Notes: a model not told the origin generated them from the sequence alone. A DNA stretch of 64,000 nucleotides from Erythrobacter sp. HKB08 (GCF_004114695.1 NZ_CP035310.1:1285501-1349500); one strand, 5' to 3'; counted from the stretch's first letter, positions 8,318-18,012 are shown. A program made the numbers and translations.

Positions 8318-9103
8318 TCAACCGTCGCGCCGCAGGATCACTGTCAATTCGTCCTCGTCGACGGCGGGGCTGTGACCTGCTTCAAGGACGCGCCGTACCG
8401 CATCGGCGCGTGACCGGTCGAGGACTGCCGCCGGAATATCGGGTGCGTGGAATACCGTGTCCGCCATGCCGAGCAGGCGCGCCTGCCGCAGTGTCAGGTC
8501 TTCCGGATCGTCGCTCGCAAGCGTGAATTCATGCGTTCCGGTGGCGCGGCGGGACTGATCGCCTGCCAGCCATTGATCGAACCGTCGGGCAGAACTCTCG
8601 TCCAGAACGTCGAGCATGCCGCCTTCGGCCAGTGCGGCATCGATCGCCTGCCTGCGCTCTCCGCCATCGGGAAAGCGAACGCGCATCGCATCGCGCGCCG
8701 CCTCGAGCCTGCTCGCCAGCTTGCCGAGCGATTGCGGCAGGATCTGTTCGATCCGCAGGCGAAGCTGCTTGGCAAGACCGGCCGATGCGCCCGAGGTGCC
8801 GATGGCGATCAGCACCGGATCGCGGTCGAGAATGCTCGGCGTGGTGAAATCGCACAGTTCCGGGCGGTCGGCGACGTTGACCAGCAGACCCTTCGCTTTC
8901 AGTCGCCGCGCGATCGCCTCGGCCTTGCGCGGGTCTTCCACCGCGATGAATGCGAGCGATGCGTAATGCGCCTCCGCCTCGCCGCAGGGAATGCCGCCCG
9001 CGCGTTCGACCAGCCGCTGTTTGGCCTCGCCCATCGCCCCTTCGGAAACGACCACCACGCGCTGTCCGGCAATGCGGTGGAGCAGGGGGAGCGAGCGGAT
9101 CAT
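8318..9103 (-). CDS. Siroheme synthase N-terminal domain (precorrin-2 dehydrogenase/ferrochelatase) with decayed C-terminus
   Basis: The 261-residue protein (ATG at 9103) matches the CysG N-terminal module that oxidises precorrin-2 and inserts iron to give siroheme for sulfite/nitrite reductase. D79 in NVADRPELCDF fits the catalytic aspartate and TSGASAGLAKQLRLRIEQIL the second conserved block. Two features are odd. The NAD-binding glycine motif is altered to VVSEGAMGEAKQRL. Residues about 191-239 (EDLTLRQARLLGMADTVF, then AAVLDRSRADAVRR) look like the first 50 residues of the SUMT methyltransferase domain with its glycine loop lost. It is the last gene of the argH-lptM-lysA run, 10 bp after lysA. 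Confidence 0.8.
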   Translation of the reverse strand: MIRSLPLLHRIAGQRVVVVSEGAMGEAKQRLVERAGGIPCGEAEAHYASLAFIAVEDPRKAEAIARRLKAKGLLVNVADRPELCDFTTPSILDRDPVLIAIGTSGASAGLAKQLRLRIEQILPQSLGKLASRLEAARDAMRVRFPDGGERRQAIDAALAEGGMLDVLDESSARRFDQWLAGDQSRRATGTHEFTLASDDPEDLTLRQARLLGMADTVFHAPDIPAAVLDRSRADAVRRVLEAGHSPAVDEDELTVILRRDG

Positions 9104-9113
9104 CGAGCGGCCC

Positions 9114-10370
9114 CTAGAGCCAGGCGGGCACGCGCTCGGCCGCCATGATCTCGCCGGCGGGCAGGCGGTCGGCGACGACTTCGAACCGGTCCCCATCGAC
9201 CAGCACTTCGGCGACGAAGCCGCGGCTGTTGTAGGAGGATGCCATGGTCGCACCATATGCGCCTGCAGTTCGGAAAACCGCGAGGTCGCCTGCCGCCACC
9301 GCATCACATTCGCGGCCCATCGCGAAGGTATCGCCGGTCTCGCAAATCGGACCAACGATATTGGCAGTCATCCGCTCGCCGGTCGGTTCGACCGCCTCGA
9401 AATCGTGCCAGGCGCCGTAGAGGGCCGGGCGGGCGAGGTCGTTCATGGCGGCATCGACGATGACGAAAGGATCGTTAATCCCGCGCTTCACGCGGATCAC
9501 GCGCGTCAGCAAAACGCCGGCATTGCCCGCGATCACGCGGCCCGGCTCGAACATCAGCTGCACGTCCCAGCCGCGCGTCGCCCGTTCGACCATCGCGCCA
9601 TATTCGGCAGGAGGCGGAAGCTCCTCGCCCTTGCGATAGGGAACGCCGAGACCGCCGCCGAGATCGACATGGGTCACCTTGCGCCCGTCCGCCCGCAGCG
9701 TTTCGACGAGCCGGCCGATCTTGCCGAACGCCGTCTCCAGCGGCTCCAGCGTGCCGAGCTGGCTGCCGATGTGGATCGCCACGCCGCGCAGGTCGAGGCC
9801 GGGAAGTTCCGACAGACGGGCATACATGGCCGGTGCATCGCCGATGGGCACGCCGAACTTGTTGTCCGCCTTGCCGGTCGAAATCTTGTCGTGCGTGCCG
9901 GCATCGACATCCGGATTGATCCGCAGCGCACAGCGCGCCTTCAGGCCGAGCGCGGCTGCGATCTCGGCAAGCTCCTGCCCCTCTTCTTCGGATTCGATGT
10001 TGAACTGGCCGATGTCCGCGTCGAGCGCGTAGCGCAGTTCCTGCTGGGTCTTGCCGACGCCGGAGAACACGATGTCCTGCGGGGCCATGCCTGCGGCCAT
10101 CGCGCGGGCAAGCTCGCCGCCGGAAACGACGTCCGCGCCGTAGCCTTCGCGCTGGAGGACGCCCAGCACGGCAAGGTTCGGATTGGCCTTGACCGCAAAG
10201 GCGATGTGCGGGTTCTTCAGCCCCGACAGCGCCTCACGGAAGACGCGCGCATGGCGCACCAGCGTGGCGCGCGAATAGACATAGACCGGCGTGCCGACTT
10301 CGCGGGCAATGCGCGGGAGCGGCACGTCCTCGGCATGCATGACGCCGTCGCGGATCTGGAAATGGTCCAT
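9114..10370 (-). CDS. lysA: Diaminopimelate decarboxylase LysA
   Basis: LysA decarboxylates meso-diaminopimelate to L-lysine with PLP, the last step of lysine synthesis. The 418-residue alanine-racemase-fold protein has the PLP lysine K61 in IAFAVKANPN, the HIGSQLG motif, the glycine-rich DLGGGLGVPY phosphate loop, the FEPGR motif and CETGDTF at the second subunit's active site. Full length for the family. It lies 9 bp downstream of the lptM-like gene and 10 bp upstream of the siroheme gene, the conserved argH-lipoprotein-lysA order of many proteobacteria. Confidence 0.96.
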   Translation of the reverse strand: MDHFQIRDGVMHAEDVPLPRIAREVGTPVYVYSRATLVRHARVFREALSGLKNPHIAFAVKANPNLAVLGVLQREGYGADVVSGGELARAMAAGMAPQDIVFSGVGKTQQELRYALDADIGQFNIESEEEGQELAEIAAALGLKARCALRINPDVDAGTHDKISTGKADNKFGVPIGDAPAMYARLSELPGLDLRGVAIHIGSQLGTLEPLETAFGKIGRLVETLRADGRKVTHVDLGGGLGVPYRKGEELPPPAEYGAMVERATRGWDVQLMFEPGRVIAGNAGVLLTRVIRVKRGINDPFVIVDAAMNDLARPALYGAWHDFEAVEPTGERMTANIVGPICETGDTFAMGRECDAVAAGDLAVFRTAGAYGATMASSYNSRGFVAEVLVDGDRFEVVADRLPAGEIMAAERVPAWL

Positions 10371-10379
10371 CGGTGGTGC

Positions 10380-10631
10380 TCAGCGATCCTCGGGCGGCGG
10401 AAGGTCGAAAGGATCGTCCTCGCGCTCTTCGGAACGGCGGCGCAGTTCCACGCTGCGTTCCGGCACGGCGAGGGGGTCCGGTTCGAGCAGTTCGCTCGCC
10501 TCGGGCGTCGCCTCCGCACCGAAGGGCGTGACTGGCAGGCCTTCACCCGGCGCAGTCTCCAGCGGCGCACGCTGGCCGCAAGCTGCAAGGGTAAGTCCAA
10601 GTCCCACAAGAAGAGCGGTTTTCGTCATCAT
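10380..10631 (-). CDS. lptM: LptM-like small lipoprotein
   Basis: An 83-residue protein with a lipoprotein signal ([20 protein letters not shown]); the motif [11 protein letters not shown] matches the short N-terminal signature of the LptM/YifL family (consensus CGxxGPL). Enterobacterial LptM helps the LptDE LPS translocon mature in the outer membrane. The C-terminal part is acidic and proline-rich ([13 protein letters not shown]) with no fold I recognise. Start codons at 10631 and 10628 are both possible; the first overlaps the argH stop. The position between argH and lysA is the conserved context for this family. Function here is inferred. Confidence 0.75.
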   Translation of the reverse strand: MMTKTALLVGLGLTLAACGQRAPLETAPGEGLPVTPFGAEATPEASELLEPDPLAVPERSVELRRRSEEREDDPFDLPPPEDR

Positions 10632-12040
10632 TCCATTCCCAGCGCGGTTCGAGCTTCGGCCACCCGCTGCCTTACCTGTTCGGGCGCGGTGCCGCCATAG
10701 GAGGCGCGCGATGCGACCGAGGCGTCGACCGAGAGCGCAGCGAACACGCGTTCGTCGATACGCTCGTCGATCGCCTGCAGTTCCTCGAGCGTCAGCGCGT
10801 CGAGTGCCACGCCCTTGCTTTCGGCCAGCTTGACCGCCGCGCCGGTGATGTGATGCGCCTCGCGGAACGGAATGTCCGCCTCGCGCACGAGCCAGTCGGC
10901 AAGGTCGGTCGCGGTAGCATAGCCGAGCTCCGCCGCCTGGCGCATCCTTCCGGTCTGGAAGCTGCAGTCGGCGACCATGCCGGTCATGGCCGCGATGCAC
11001 AGGTCGAGCAGTCCCGCGGCCTCGAAAACCGGCGGCTTGTCGTCCTGCATGTCCTTCGAATAGGCGAGCGGCAGGCCTTTCATCGTGACCATCAGCGCGG
11101 TCGCCGCACCGACGATGCGCCCCGCATGACCGCGCACCAGTTCGGCCGCGTCTGGGTTCTTCTTTTGCGGCATGATCGAACTGCCGGTCGACAGCGTATC
11201 GGGCATGCGCGCAAAACCGAAGGGCTGGCTCGCCCAGATGATCATCTCTTCCGCGAGGCGCGACAGGTGAAGCGAGCACTGGGCGGCAGCCATCAGGTAA
11301 TCGAGCGCAAAGTCGCGGTCGCTTACCGCATCGAGGCTGTTGCGCGTCGGCCGGTCGAAGCCGAGCACCTCGCTGGTCGCCTCGCGGTCGATATCGAAGC
11401 CGGTCCCGGCAAGCGCCGCGCTGCCGAGCGGGCTTTCGTTGAGCCGCTCGCGGGCCGCCTCGAAGCGGGCGATGTCACGCCGCGCCATCTCGTAGTAGGC
11501 CATCAGGTGGTGGCCGAGCGTGACCGGCTGTGCGGTTTGCAAATGGGTGAAGCCCGGCATGATACTGTCGGTGTGCTCGCCTGCGCGGGCGACCAGAGCG
11601 CGCTGGTATTCGCGCAGGCCCGCAAGCGCGCGGTCGATCGCCTCGCGCACCCACAGGCGGAAATCGGTCGCCACCTGGTCGTTGCGGCTGCGCGCGGTGT
11701 GCAAACGCCCTGCAGCCGGACCGATGAGCTCGGCGAGGCGGCTTTCGACGGTCATGTGGATGTCTTCGAGGTCCCAGTCCTCGGGCACGCCGTCCCGCTC
11801 GTATTCGCCGGCGATCGTATCGAGCCCGCCGAGGATCGCCTCGCAATCCTCGCGGCTGATGATGCCCTGGTCGGCGAGCATGGCTGCGTGTGCCTTCGAG
11901 GCCGCGATGTCCTGCCGCCAGAGCGCCTTGTCGAACGGAATCGAGGCATTGATTTCGCGCATGATGGCGCTAGGCCCTTCCGCGAACCTGCCACCCCACA
12001 TCTGGTTGGAGCCCGAATTGTCCTTGCGCTGGTCGCTCAC
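10628..12040 (-). CDS. argH: Argininosuccinate lyase ArgH
   Basis: ArgH splits argininosuccinate to arginine and fumarate. The family signature [12 protein letters not shown] with its catalytic serine loop is intact, as are [12 protein letters not shown] and [17 protein letters not shown]. The conserved segment starts [14 protein letters not shown] with an ATG at 12001, but an in-frame GTG at 12040 adds 13 residues ([13 protein letters not shown]) of the kind seen in relatives; I take the GTG, with moderate certainty. With that start the gene overlaps the first codons of the divergent TlpA-like gene. It leads the minus-strand run argH-lptM-lysA-siroheme gene. Confidence 0.93.
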   Translation of the reverse strand: MSDQRKDNSGSNQMWGGRFAEGPSAIMREINASIPFDKALWRQDIAASKAHAAMLADQGIISREDCEAILGGLDTIAGEYERDGVPEDWDLEDIHMTVESRLAELIGPAAGRLHTARSRNDQVATDFRLWVREAIDRALAGLREYQRALVARAGEHTDSIMPGFTHLQTAQPVTLGHHLMAYYEMARRDIARFEAARERLNESPLGSAALAGTGFDIDREATSEVLGFDRPTRNSLDAVSDRDFALDYLMAAAQCSLHLSRLAEEMIIWASQPFGFARMPDTLSTGSSIMPQKKNPDAAELVRGHAGRIVGAATALMVTMKGLPLAYSKDMQDDKPPVFEAAGLLDLCIAAMTGMVADCSFQTGRMRQAAELGYATATDLADWLVREADIPFREAHHITGAAVKLAESKGVALDALTLEELQAIDERIDERVFAALSVDASVASRASYGGTAPEQVRQRVAEARTALGME

Positions 12041-12584
12041 TCTCGTCGCCCTGACACTGCCTCTTGCCGCGTGCGATAGGCAAGCACCCGAGGAGGCGCA
12101 AGAACAGGGCGCATTGGAGAGCGAGAAGGCAAGCTTGTCCGGCACGATCGATCGCAGCCGTGCAGGCGAGCTGATGCCGGCGGAGCTGGTACGCGATCCG
12201 GCAGGGCGCGAGCTCAATCTCGGCGCGCTCCAGGGACAGCCCGTGCTGGTCAATTTGTGGGCGACATGGTGCGCCCCCTGCGTCGTCGAAATGCCGATCC
12301 TCGACGATCTGGCTGCCGAATACGACGGCGCGCTGCGCGTAGTGACCGTGAGCCAGGACATGCAGGGTGCGGAGAAGGTCGTGCCGTTCTTCGAGAAGAA
12401 TGGCTACGAGATGCTCGAACCGTGGCTCGATCCCGACAACAAGCTGGGCTTCGCACTGGGCGACGGGGTCCTGCCGGTCACCATCCTTTACGATGCCAGC
12501 GGGCGCGAGGTGTGGCGCGTCTCGGGCGAATACGACTGGGCCGGCGCGGAAGCGCGCGAGGCCATTGCGGAGGTTGTGGAGTAG
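12018..12584 (+). CDS. TlpA-like thioredoxin-fold lipoprotein
   Basis: A 188-residue envelope thiol-disulfide protein. No ATG is available near the signal sequence; the TTG at 12018 has TTGGAG six bases upstream and gives [19 protein letters not shown] with C19 as the lipobox cysteine. The thioredoxin motif is WATWCAPC, the usual TlpA/ResE-type active site, and a cis-proline segment [10 protein letters not shown] follows. TlpA proteins reduce apocytochrome c or copper-site cysteines in the periplasm. A second in-frame TTG at 12024 is also possible. It diverges from argH with overlapping 5' ends. Confidence 0.85.
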   Translation: MSLRWSLTLVALTLPLAACDRQAPEEAQEQGALESEKASLSGTIDRSRAGELMPAELVRDPAGRELNLGALQGQPVLVNLWATWCAPCVVEMPILDDLAAEYDGALRVVTVSQDMQGAEKVVPFFEKNGYEMLEPWLDPDNKLGFALGDGVLPVTILYDASGREVWRVSGEYDWAGAEAREAIAEVVE

Positions 12585-12622
12585 GGAGCTCGGGCTGCGC
12601 CGCCTCCCTCGCTGTTCGTGAA

Positions 12623-12647
12623 AGTTCTTCGTCCTTCACGAAGAACT
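12623..12647 (-). terminator. Hairpin downstream of tRNA-Val
   Basis: AGTTCTTCGT (12623-12632) and ACGAAGAACT (12638-12647) form a perfect 10-bp stem with a five-base loop, touching the tRNA 3' end on the minus strand and followed there by TTTC. It is probably the tRNA terminator. An alternative pairing (TTCGTGAA/TTCACGAA) is also possible. Confidence 0.5.
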
Positions 12648-12722
12648 GGTGGGCGATGACAGGCTCGAACTGCCGACCCTCTCGGTGTAAACGAGATGCT
12701 CTACCAACTGAGCTAATCGCCC
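12647..12722 (-). tRNA. tRNA-Val (anticodon TAC)
   Basis: The minus strand folds into a full 76-base cloverleaf. The acceptor stem is GGGCGAT/ATCGCCC, the D arm GCTC-AGTTGGTA-GAGC, the anticodon stem TCTCG/CGAGA with loop TTTACAC (anticodon TAC, reading GUA), and the T arm has loop TTCGAGC. The discriminator A and the CCA end are encoded. It is isolated, with no other tRNA nearby. Confidence 0.97.
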
Positions 12723-12768
12723 TTCCCGGCTAGCGGGTGCGCTGCACATAGCGGGCGCTGGTTTAAAT

Positions 12769-13407
12769 TCAACTGGTCTTGTTGCTCGCGAGTGGCTTTC
12801 GAGCCGTCATCATCATGCTTTTCCAGAGATAGGGCGCCCGCCCGAGGCCGCTGAAGCTCTCGATTTCAAATCCTTGCGCCGCAAGCAGCGCCTCCAAGGT
12901 CTTCCGGCTGAAAAACTTGATGTGTCCGCCATGCCAAAGCGCAGTGTGGTGATGGTCCCACTTGCCTGCGAGCGACAGGGCGAGGTTCTTCCAGTACCCG
13001 TGATAGGGAGTGGTGACGATGAAGTGCCCGCCGGGTTTCAGCGCCTCCCATGCGAAGCGAGCAAGCTCGTGCGGCGCGAACAAGTGCTCGACCACTTCCG
13101 TGCTGACGACCGCGTCGAATGGGGCGCCGTCGAGAACGGTGCCGCTAGCTGCGAAGTCGGCGCGCGAGAATTCGAGTTCGGGATAGTGCTTACGGGCGAT
13201 CGCGATCCCCTCTTCATCGCCATCGATCCCGAGCGTCTTCATCTCTGCTGCGGCAATTTTCGCCGTCACGGAGCCGTTGCCGCAGCCCGCATCGAGAACC
13301 CTGAGCGCGCCGAGCGCCTCCAGCTTCGCGACGATCGCGGGCGCGATGTAGTCGGTCGATCCCGGTGCGTGTTCGGTCCAGCCGTAATTCTCGGTGATGG
13401 CGCTCAT
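12769..13407 (-). CDS. Class I SAM-dependent methyltransferase
   Basis: A 212-residue protein with SAM-binding motif I VLDAGCGNGSVTAKI, an acidic residue at the end of strand 2 (LGIDGDEEG), and the post-motif FDAVVSTEVVEHLF typical of UbiG/type 11 methyltransferases. The tail carries HGGHIKFFSRKTLEALL, common in small-molecule or lipid methyltransferases of this group. The ATG at 13407 is preferred over an upstream in-frame start at 13455. It diverges from the asparaginase gene. The substrate is unknown. Confidence 0.85.
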   Translation of the reverse strand: MSAITENYGWTEHAPGSTDYIAPAIVAKLEALGALRVLDAGCGNGSVTAKIAAAEMKTLGIDGDEEGIAIARKHYPELEFSRADFAASGTVLDGAPFDAVVSTEVVEHLFAPHELARFAWEALKPGGHFIVTTPYHGYWKNLALSLAGKWDHHHTALWHGGHIKFFSRKTLEALLAAQGFEIESFSGLGRAPYLWKSMMMTARKPLASNKTS

Positions 13408-13498
13408 GACGGGGGGATATGCGGGAGCGTCTTCACAGAGGCAATGCGCGCGCACCGACTATCCTTGTGCTTTTTCCGGGTTGGGATATTGGCGTGCC

Positions 13499-14476
13499 AT
13501 GACCAGCCGGATCACAGTCCTCGCCACCGGTGGCACCATCGCGGGCATTGCGGGCTCCGCGATTGCGAAGGACTATGTCGCCGGGCAGATCGATATCGAG
13601 GCCTATCTCGAGCAGGTCGGCGGGCTGGGGCTGGAAGCGGAGTTTTCCGGTCGGCAGATCGCCAATATCGATTCGGCCGATATCGGTCCCGAGGTATGGA
13701 ACGCGCTGCATCCCGCGGTGATGGAGGCGCTTGCCGATGAGAGCTGCCAGGGCGTCATCGTCACCCACGGTACCGATACGCTCGAGGAAACCGCGTTCCT
13801 GCTCGACCTGACGCTGCCGGCGAGCAAGCCGGTCGTGCTGGTCGGGGCCATGCGCCCGGCGGATGCAGTCGGCTATGACGGCCTGCGCAATTTCGCCAAC
13901 GCGGTGCGCGTGGCGGGCGACAGGCAGGCGGCGGGGCGCGGCGTGCTGGTCGTGATGGGCGACCGCGTGTTCGGCGCGCGAGACGTGCGCAAGGTCCGCA
14001 CTCGGGGCACGGACGCATTTCGCGGCTTTCCGCGCGAGTCCGTCGGGCTAGTAACACCTGCCTCGCTCGAATGGTTCGGCGCGCCCTGGCGGGTCGATGC
14101 GAGCGCCCAGTTCGCATGGCAGGACGAGCTACCCGATGTCGGTATTCTCTTCGCCCATGCCGGGCTGGATGCCGCTTCGGTCGCGCGCTTCCTCGGCGAG
14201 GACATGCGCGGCGTGGTCGTCGCCGGCGTGGGCGAGGGGAACATGTCGGAAGCGGTGCGTCAGGAGCTCGTCGCGCGGCGCAAGCAGGGCCTGCGAGTCG
14301 TTCGCGCCAGCCGGGCCGACGAGGGGCTGGTAGACCGAGAGCCGGAGGACGATGGGAACGGCTTCGTCGCCGCCCGCGCGCTCAATCCGCAAAAGGCGCG
14401 CATCCTGCTGCAGCTGCTGATCGCGCACGGGGTCGACGACCCCGCGGCGATCCAGCGTGCATTCGACGGAAGCTAG
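13499..14476 (+). CDS. L-asparaginase (bacterial type I/II fold)
   Basis: The 325-residue enzyme hydrolyses asparagine to aspartate and ammonia. Both catalytic threonine motifs are present: ATGGTIAG with T13 near the N-terminus and THGTDTLEET at 89-98 with T92-D93. No signal peptide is visible, so it is probably cytoplasmic despite sequence resemblance to the AnsB branch. The ATG at 13499 matches the family start. It lies between a divergent methyltransferase and a convergent dehydrogenase, with no operon partner. Confidence 0.92.
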   Translation: MTSRITVLATGGTIAGIAGSAIAKDYVAGQIDIEAYLEQVGGLGLEAEFSGRQIANIDSADIGPEVWNALHPAVMEALADESCQGVIVTHGTDTLEETAFLLDLTLPASKPVVLVGAMRPADAVGYDGLRNFANAVRVAGDRQAAGRGVLVVMGDRVFGARDVRKVRTRGTDAFRGFPRESVGLVTPASLEWFGAPWRVDASAQFAWQDELPDVGILFAHAGLDAASVARFLGEDMRGVVVAGVGEGNMSEAVRQELVARRKQGLRVVRASRADEGLVDREPEDDGNGFVAARALNPQKARILLQLLIAHGVDDPAAIQRAFDGS

Positions 14477-14483
14477 CCGAAGC

Positions 14484-15596
14484 TTAGCTCCACGGCGTGA
14501 CGAGATACTTCTCGCCGGTCTTCATCGCGCGATAATCGGTCACCGCGTCCTTGGTCAGCATTTCTTCGAGATTGACCCGGCGTTTGTAGCTGCTGGCGAA
14601 GGTGGTGGTGAGGTTGTCGAGCACCCGCTGGCGCATGCGCATCATCGTTTCCATGCCAGCCTGCTGGAGGAACGGGGTGAGCAGCCAGCCCGAAAGCGTC
14701 CAGCCGAAGCCGTAGCTCGGCGTCAGGATGGTCGGACCCATGTCGAGGCGACCGTAGATGAACATGCGCTTCGCCTGGTTCGAGCCGTAGCGCGAATATT
14801 CGGTCATCTTGCTGACCGCGACCTGCTCCATCGCCTTGAACACATTGTCGACCGCCTGCCCGCCGCCGATCGGGTCGAAGCCGTAGAAGGCGTCGGTCGC
14901 ATCGATCGCTTCGCGCAGCTGCTTCATGAAGTCGTCGTCGGACGAGTTCACGATGTACTTCGCACCGAGGCCCTTGAGCAGGTCGACATGCTCGGCCTTG
15001 CGCACGATGTTGACGAGTTCGATGCCGTCTTCCTGGCAGATCTTGATCAGCATCTGGCCGAGGTTCGACGCCGCTGCAGTGTGCACGATCGCCTTCGCGC
15101 CATCCATCTTGGCGTTCTCGACGAAGCCGAGGGCGGTCATCGGGTTGACGAAGGCGCTCGCGCCGTCCTCTGCCGAATGGTCGCCGAGCGGCAGGCACAT
15201 CGCGGCCTCGGCGATGACATATTGGCTGTAGGCATTGCCCGGCACGCAGGCGACGCGCTGGCCGTCGAGCGCCTTAGCCATCTCGCTGTCGCCCGTCGCG
15301 ACGACGGTGCCTGCGCCTTCATTGCCTGCCGGCAGCTTCTGGCCGTGGCGCGCCTTGGAGCCGGTGTTGAACGGCTCGGGCATGTTCGCGACGTATTTGC
15401 CCTGCGTGTACTGGGCGTTCTCGAGGTCGGCCGCACCGGTCAGGATCGCGAGGTCCGACGGGTTGATCGGCGCCGCTTCCATCCTGACGAGGACCTGGTT
15501 GCCGGTCGGCTCGGGAACGGTGACCTCCTCGATCTCGACGGTCAGCGTGCCGTCCGCTTCGAGCGTGGTGAAAAGCTGTTTGCCGGTGGTGGTCAT
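14484..15596 (-). CDS. MDR-superfamily dehydrogenase (quinone oxidoreductase-like)
   Basis: A 370-residue medium-chain dehydrogenase/reductase. The N-terminal GroES-like half has [11 protein letters not shown] and [12 protein letters not shown]; the C-terminal Rossmann half has [19 protein letters not shown] and [14 protein letters not shown]. No structural-zinc cysteine cluster is evident, which fits the NADPH-dependent quinone/enoyl reductase branches. Its ATG at 15596 overlaps the truA stop in an ATGA, so it is translationally coupled to truA; this says little about substrate, which is unknown. Confidence 0.85.
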   Translation of the reverse strand: MTTTGKQLFTTLEADGTLTVEIEEVTVPEPTGNQVLVRMEAAPINPSDLAILTGAADLENAQYTQGKYVANMPEPFNTGSKARHGQKLPAGNEGAGTVVATGDSEMAKALDGQRVACVPGNAYSQYVIAEAAMCLPLGDHSAEDGASAFVNPMTALGFVENAKMDGAKAIVHTAAASNLGQMLIKICQEDGIELVNIVRKAEHVDLLKGLGAKYIVNSSDDDFMKQLREAIDATDAFYGFDPIGGGQAVDNVFKAMEQVAVSKMTEYSRYGSNQAKRMFIYGRLDMGPTILTPSYGFGWTLSGWLLTPFLQQAGMETMMRMRQRVLDNLTTTFASSYKRRVNLEEMLTKDAVTDYRAMKTGEKYLVTPWS

Positions 15597-16351
15597 TTCT
15601 CGTTCTCCTCTCCGGGATAGGTTGCGGCCACGAAGTAGAGGCCGTGCGGGGGTGCGTTCAAGCCCAGTTCCTGTCTGTCGCGTGCAAGCAAAGCTTCGCC
15701 GACCTGCTCCTCGCGCCAGCGGCCCATGCCGACGAGCGCGAGGCAGCCGACCATGCTGCGCACCTGGTGGTGCAGGAAGCTGCGCGCCGCGGTGCGGATT
15801 ATCACATGCTCGCCTTCGCGGCTGACGTCGAGATGGTCGAGCGTCTTGACCGGGCTCTGCGCCTGGCAGTGGACGGAACGGAAGGTGGTGAAATCGTGGT
15901 GCCCGACCAGCGCCTGCGCCGCGCGGTGCATCGCTTGGTGATCGAGTTCCTGCGCAACCTGCCACGCCCGGTTGGCTTCCAGCGTCAGCGGAGCGCGGCG
16001 GTTGCAGATGCGGTATTCGTAGGAACGTCCGGTGCAGGAGAAACGCGCGTGCCACTCGTCGTCGACCTCGCGGCAGTCGAGCACCGCGATCGGGTCGGGC
16101 CTGAGGTGATAGTTGAGTGCTTCCATCAGCCGGAAGGGCTCGATGTCCTTCTCGATATCGAAATGGCTGCGCATCGCGAGCGCGTGGACGCCGGTATCGG
16201 TGCGCCCGGCGCTGTGCAGGGTAACGGTCTCTCCGGTGACCTTGTGCGCCGCTTCCTCGAGCGACTGCTGCACGCTCGGCCCGTGCTTCTGGCGCTGCAG
16301 GCCCTGGAACGGCGTGCCGTCGAATTCGATGGTGAGCGCGAAGCGGGTCAT
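15593..16351 (-). CDS. truA: tRNA pseudouridine(38-40) synthase TruA
   Basis: TruA isomerises uridines 38-40 in the tRNA anticodon arm to pseudouridine. The 252-residue protein opens [20 protein letters not shown] and holds the catalytic aspartate D52 in [11 protein letters not shown]. The conserved [13 protein letters not shown] and [12 protein letters not shown] near the C-terminus are intact. The ATG at 16351 is used rather than a TTG six bases upstream. The stop overlaps the start of the downstream dehydrogenase. A REP-like repeat lies in the gap between it and fmt. Confidence 0.96.
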   Translation of the reverse strand: MTRFALTIEFDGTPFQGLQRQKHGPSVQQSLEEAAHKVTGETVTLHSAGRTDTGVHALAMRSHFDIEKDIEPFRLMEALNYHLRPDPIAVLDCREVDDEWHARFSCTGRSYEYRICNRRAPLTLEANRAWQVAQELDHQAMHRAAQALVGHHDFTTFRSVHCQAQSPVKTLDHLDVSREGEHVIIRTAARSFLHHQVRSMVGCLALVGMGRWREEQVGEALLARDRQELGLNAPPHGLYFVAATYPGEENEK

Positions 16352-16362
16352 ATCCAACGCGC

Positions 16363-16440
16363 CGTCATTCCCGCAAACGCGGGAATCCAGAATTGATGGT
16401 CGCTTGGTCGCCCTGGATCCCCGCCTTCGCGGGGATGGCG
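16363..16440. repeat. REP-like paired palindrome, copy 2
   Basis: The arms are at 16363-16390 and 16413-16440, 28 bp each, inverted, with internal hairpins CCCGC-aaac-GCGGG and CCCCGC-cttc-GCGGGG. The arms differ from copy 1 (1674-1752) at only a few positions, while the 22-bp spacer is unrelated. It lies between truA and fmt, 12 bp upstream of the truA start. Confidence 0.85.
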
Positions 16441-16457
16441 AGGGGGAGATAGGGCTA

Positions 16458-17363
16458 TCACGCTATCGTCATTCCCTTGTCGACCGGCTTGCCGCGCAGG
16501 AAATCGCTGCGGTCCATCGCAGGCTTGCCGGCGCGTTGCAGTCGCAGCGGCCGGATTGCGCCTTCGCCGCAGGCTATCGCGAGGTCATCGTCGAGCACTT
16601 CGCCGGGTTTGCCCGATGCCTCGACGACTTCGGCGCGCAGGAACTTCACCCGCTCGCCGTCCAGCTCGCTCCATGCGCCGGGGAAGGGGGCGAGGCCGTG
16701 GATGTGCCGCATCACCTCCTGCGCCGGCTTCGTCCAGTCGATGCGGGCCTCGGCCTTGTCGATCTTGGGCGCGTAGGTCGCGTCCTCGTCGTCTTGCGCA
16801 ACAGGCACGTGGATCGCGAGATCGCGCAGCGTGCCGACCATGAGCTGCGCACCGAGATGCGCCAGTTCCTCGGTCAGTTCGCCGGTGGTCTTCTGGTCGA
16901 TCGTGGTGCGCGCGGTTGCCAGCATCGGGCCGGTGTCGAGCCCTGCTTCCATCTGCATGATCGTCACGCCGGTGGTCGGATCGCCCGCCATGATCGCACG
17001 GTGGATCGGCGCGGCACCGCGCCAGCGCGGCAGGATCGAGGCATGGACATTGAGGCAGCCGTTCGCAGGGGCATCGAGGATCGCCTGCGGCAGGATCAGC
17101 CCATAGGCCGCCACGACCGCGACATCGGCACCGAGCGCGCCGAATTTCTCCTGCTCCTCGGCCGATTTGAGCGACTTGGGAGAGCGCACTTCGATGCCGA
17201 GCCGCTCCGCTACCTTCTGCACCGGCGAGGGCTGCAGCTTCTTGCCCCGTCCCGCCGGGCGCGGCGGCTGGGTGTAGACCGCGACGATCTCGTGCGCCGC
17301 CTTGTGCAGCGCTTCGAGCGTCGGCACGGCGAAATCGGGCGTTCCCATGAAGACGATGCGCAT
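16458..17363 (-). CDS. fmt: Methionyl-tRNA formyltransferase Fmt
   Basis: Fmt formylates the initiator Met-tRNA using 10-formyltetrahydrofolate. The 301-residue protein begins [19 protein letters not shown] and has the formyl-transfer motif [16 protein letters not shown] with its asparagine and histidine, the [17 protein letters not shown] block, and a C-terminal OB-like domain from about residue 205. It is on the opposite strand to def, the enzyme that later removes the formyl group, with recR between them. In many bacteria fmt and def are adjacent; here they are split between strands. Confidence 0.97.
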   Translation of the reverse strand: MRIVFMGTPDFAVPTLEALHKAAHEIVAVYTQPPRPAGRGKKLQPSPVQKVAERLGIEVRSPKSLKSAEEQEKFGALGADVAVVAAYGLILPQAILDAPANGCLNVHASILPRWRGAAPIHRAIMAGDPTTGVTIMQMEAGLDTGPMLATARTTIDQKTTGELTEELAHLGAQLMVGTLRDLAIHVPVAQDDEDATYAPKIDKAEARIDWTKPAQEVMRHIHGLAPFPGAWSELDGERVKFLRAEVVEASGKPGEVLDDDLAIACGEGAIRPLRLQRAGKPAMDRSDFLRGKPVDKGMTIA

Positions 17364-17415
17364 AAGAGAGGGTCGGACCTTTCGTTGACTAGGCGCAGCC
17401 CCTATCTGTCAGGCC

Positions 17416-18012
17416 ATGGCATCGCAAGAGATCGAGGCACTTAGCGCAGCACTCGCCCGCCTGCCGGGTCTCGGCCCGCGTTCCGCGCGGCGTGCGGTGC
17501 TGTGGCTGGTCAAGCGGCGCGAGCAGGCGCTGCCGCAATTGCTCGATGCGATGGAGCAGGTGCGCGACCGGCTGGTCGAATGCGACGTCTGCGGCAATAT
17601 CGATACGCAGAACCCCTGCGGCATCTGCGCCGATCCGCGCCGCGACGCGAAATCGATCTGCGTGGTGGAGGACGTTTCCGACCTATGGGCACTCGACCGC
17701 GCGAAGCTGTTCACCGGCACCTATCACGTGCTCGGCGGAAGGCTCTCGGCACTCGACGGCGTGCGGCCGGAGGATCTCAATATCGCCAGCCTGCTCGACC
17801 GGGTAGAGAAGGGCGGGGTCGACGAGGTGGTCCTCGCGATGAACGCGACGCTCGAAGGGCAGACCACCAGCCATTACATCGCCGAACGGCTGGAGAGCTT
17901 CCCGGTGCGCATCACCCAGCTCGCTCACGGCCTGCCGGTCGGCGGTGAACTCGACTATCTCGACGAAGGTACGCTCGCGCAGGCCCTTAGGGCGCGCAGG
18001 CCGGTTGGATAG
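17416..18012 (+). CDS. recR: Recombination mediator RecR
   Basis: RecR acts with RecF/RecO to load RecA on gapped DNA. The 198-residue protein has the N-terminal helix-hairpin-helix ([16 protein letters not shown]), a C4 zinc finger ([19 protein letters not shown]), the Toprim domain beginning [14 protein letters not shown] with [16 protein letters not shown], and the C-terminal Walker B-like tail. It diverges from fmt with a 52-bp gap and lies upstream of def. No GTTC-N7-GTTC box is seen in front of it. Confidence 0.96.
   Translation: MASQEIEALSAALARLPGLGPRSARRAVLWLVKRREQALPQLLDAMEQVRDRLVECDVCGNIDTQNPCGICADPRRDAKSICVVEDVSDLWALDRAKLFTGTYHVLGGRLSALDGVRPEDLNIASLLDRVEKGGVDEVVLAMNATLEGQTTSHYIAERLESFPVRITQLAHGLPVGGELDYLDEGTLAQALRARRPVG

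Noticed and set aside
12615-12628. GTTC-N6-GTTC near the tRNA, similar to an SOS box
   Set aside because: The spacing is six bases rather than seven, and the sequence is part of overlapping hairpins downstream of the tRNA.
17385-17408. TTGACT followed by TATCTG before recR as a promoter
   Set aside because: The spacer is only 12 bp, too short for a sigma70-type promoter. TATCTG alone may be a -10 of a near-leaderless transcript, but there is no -35 at the right place.
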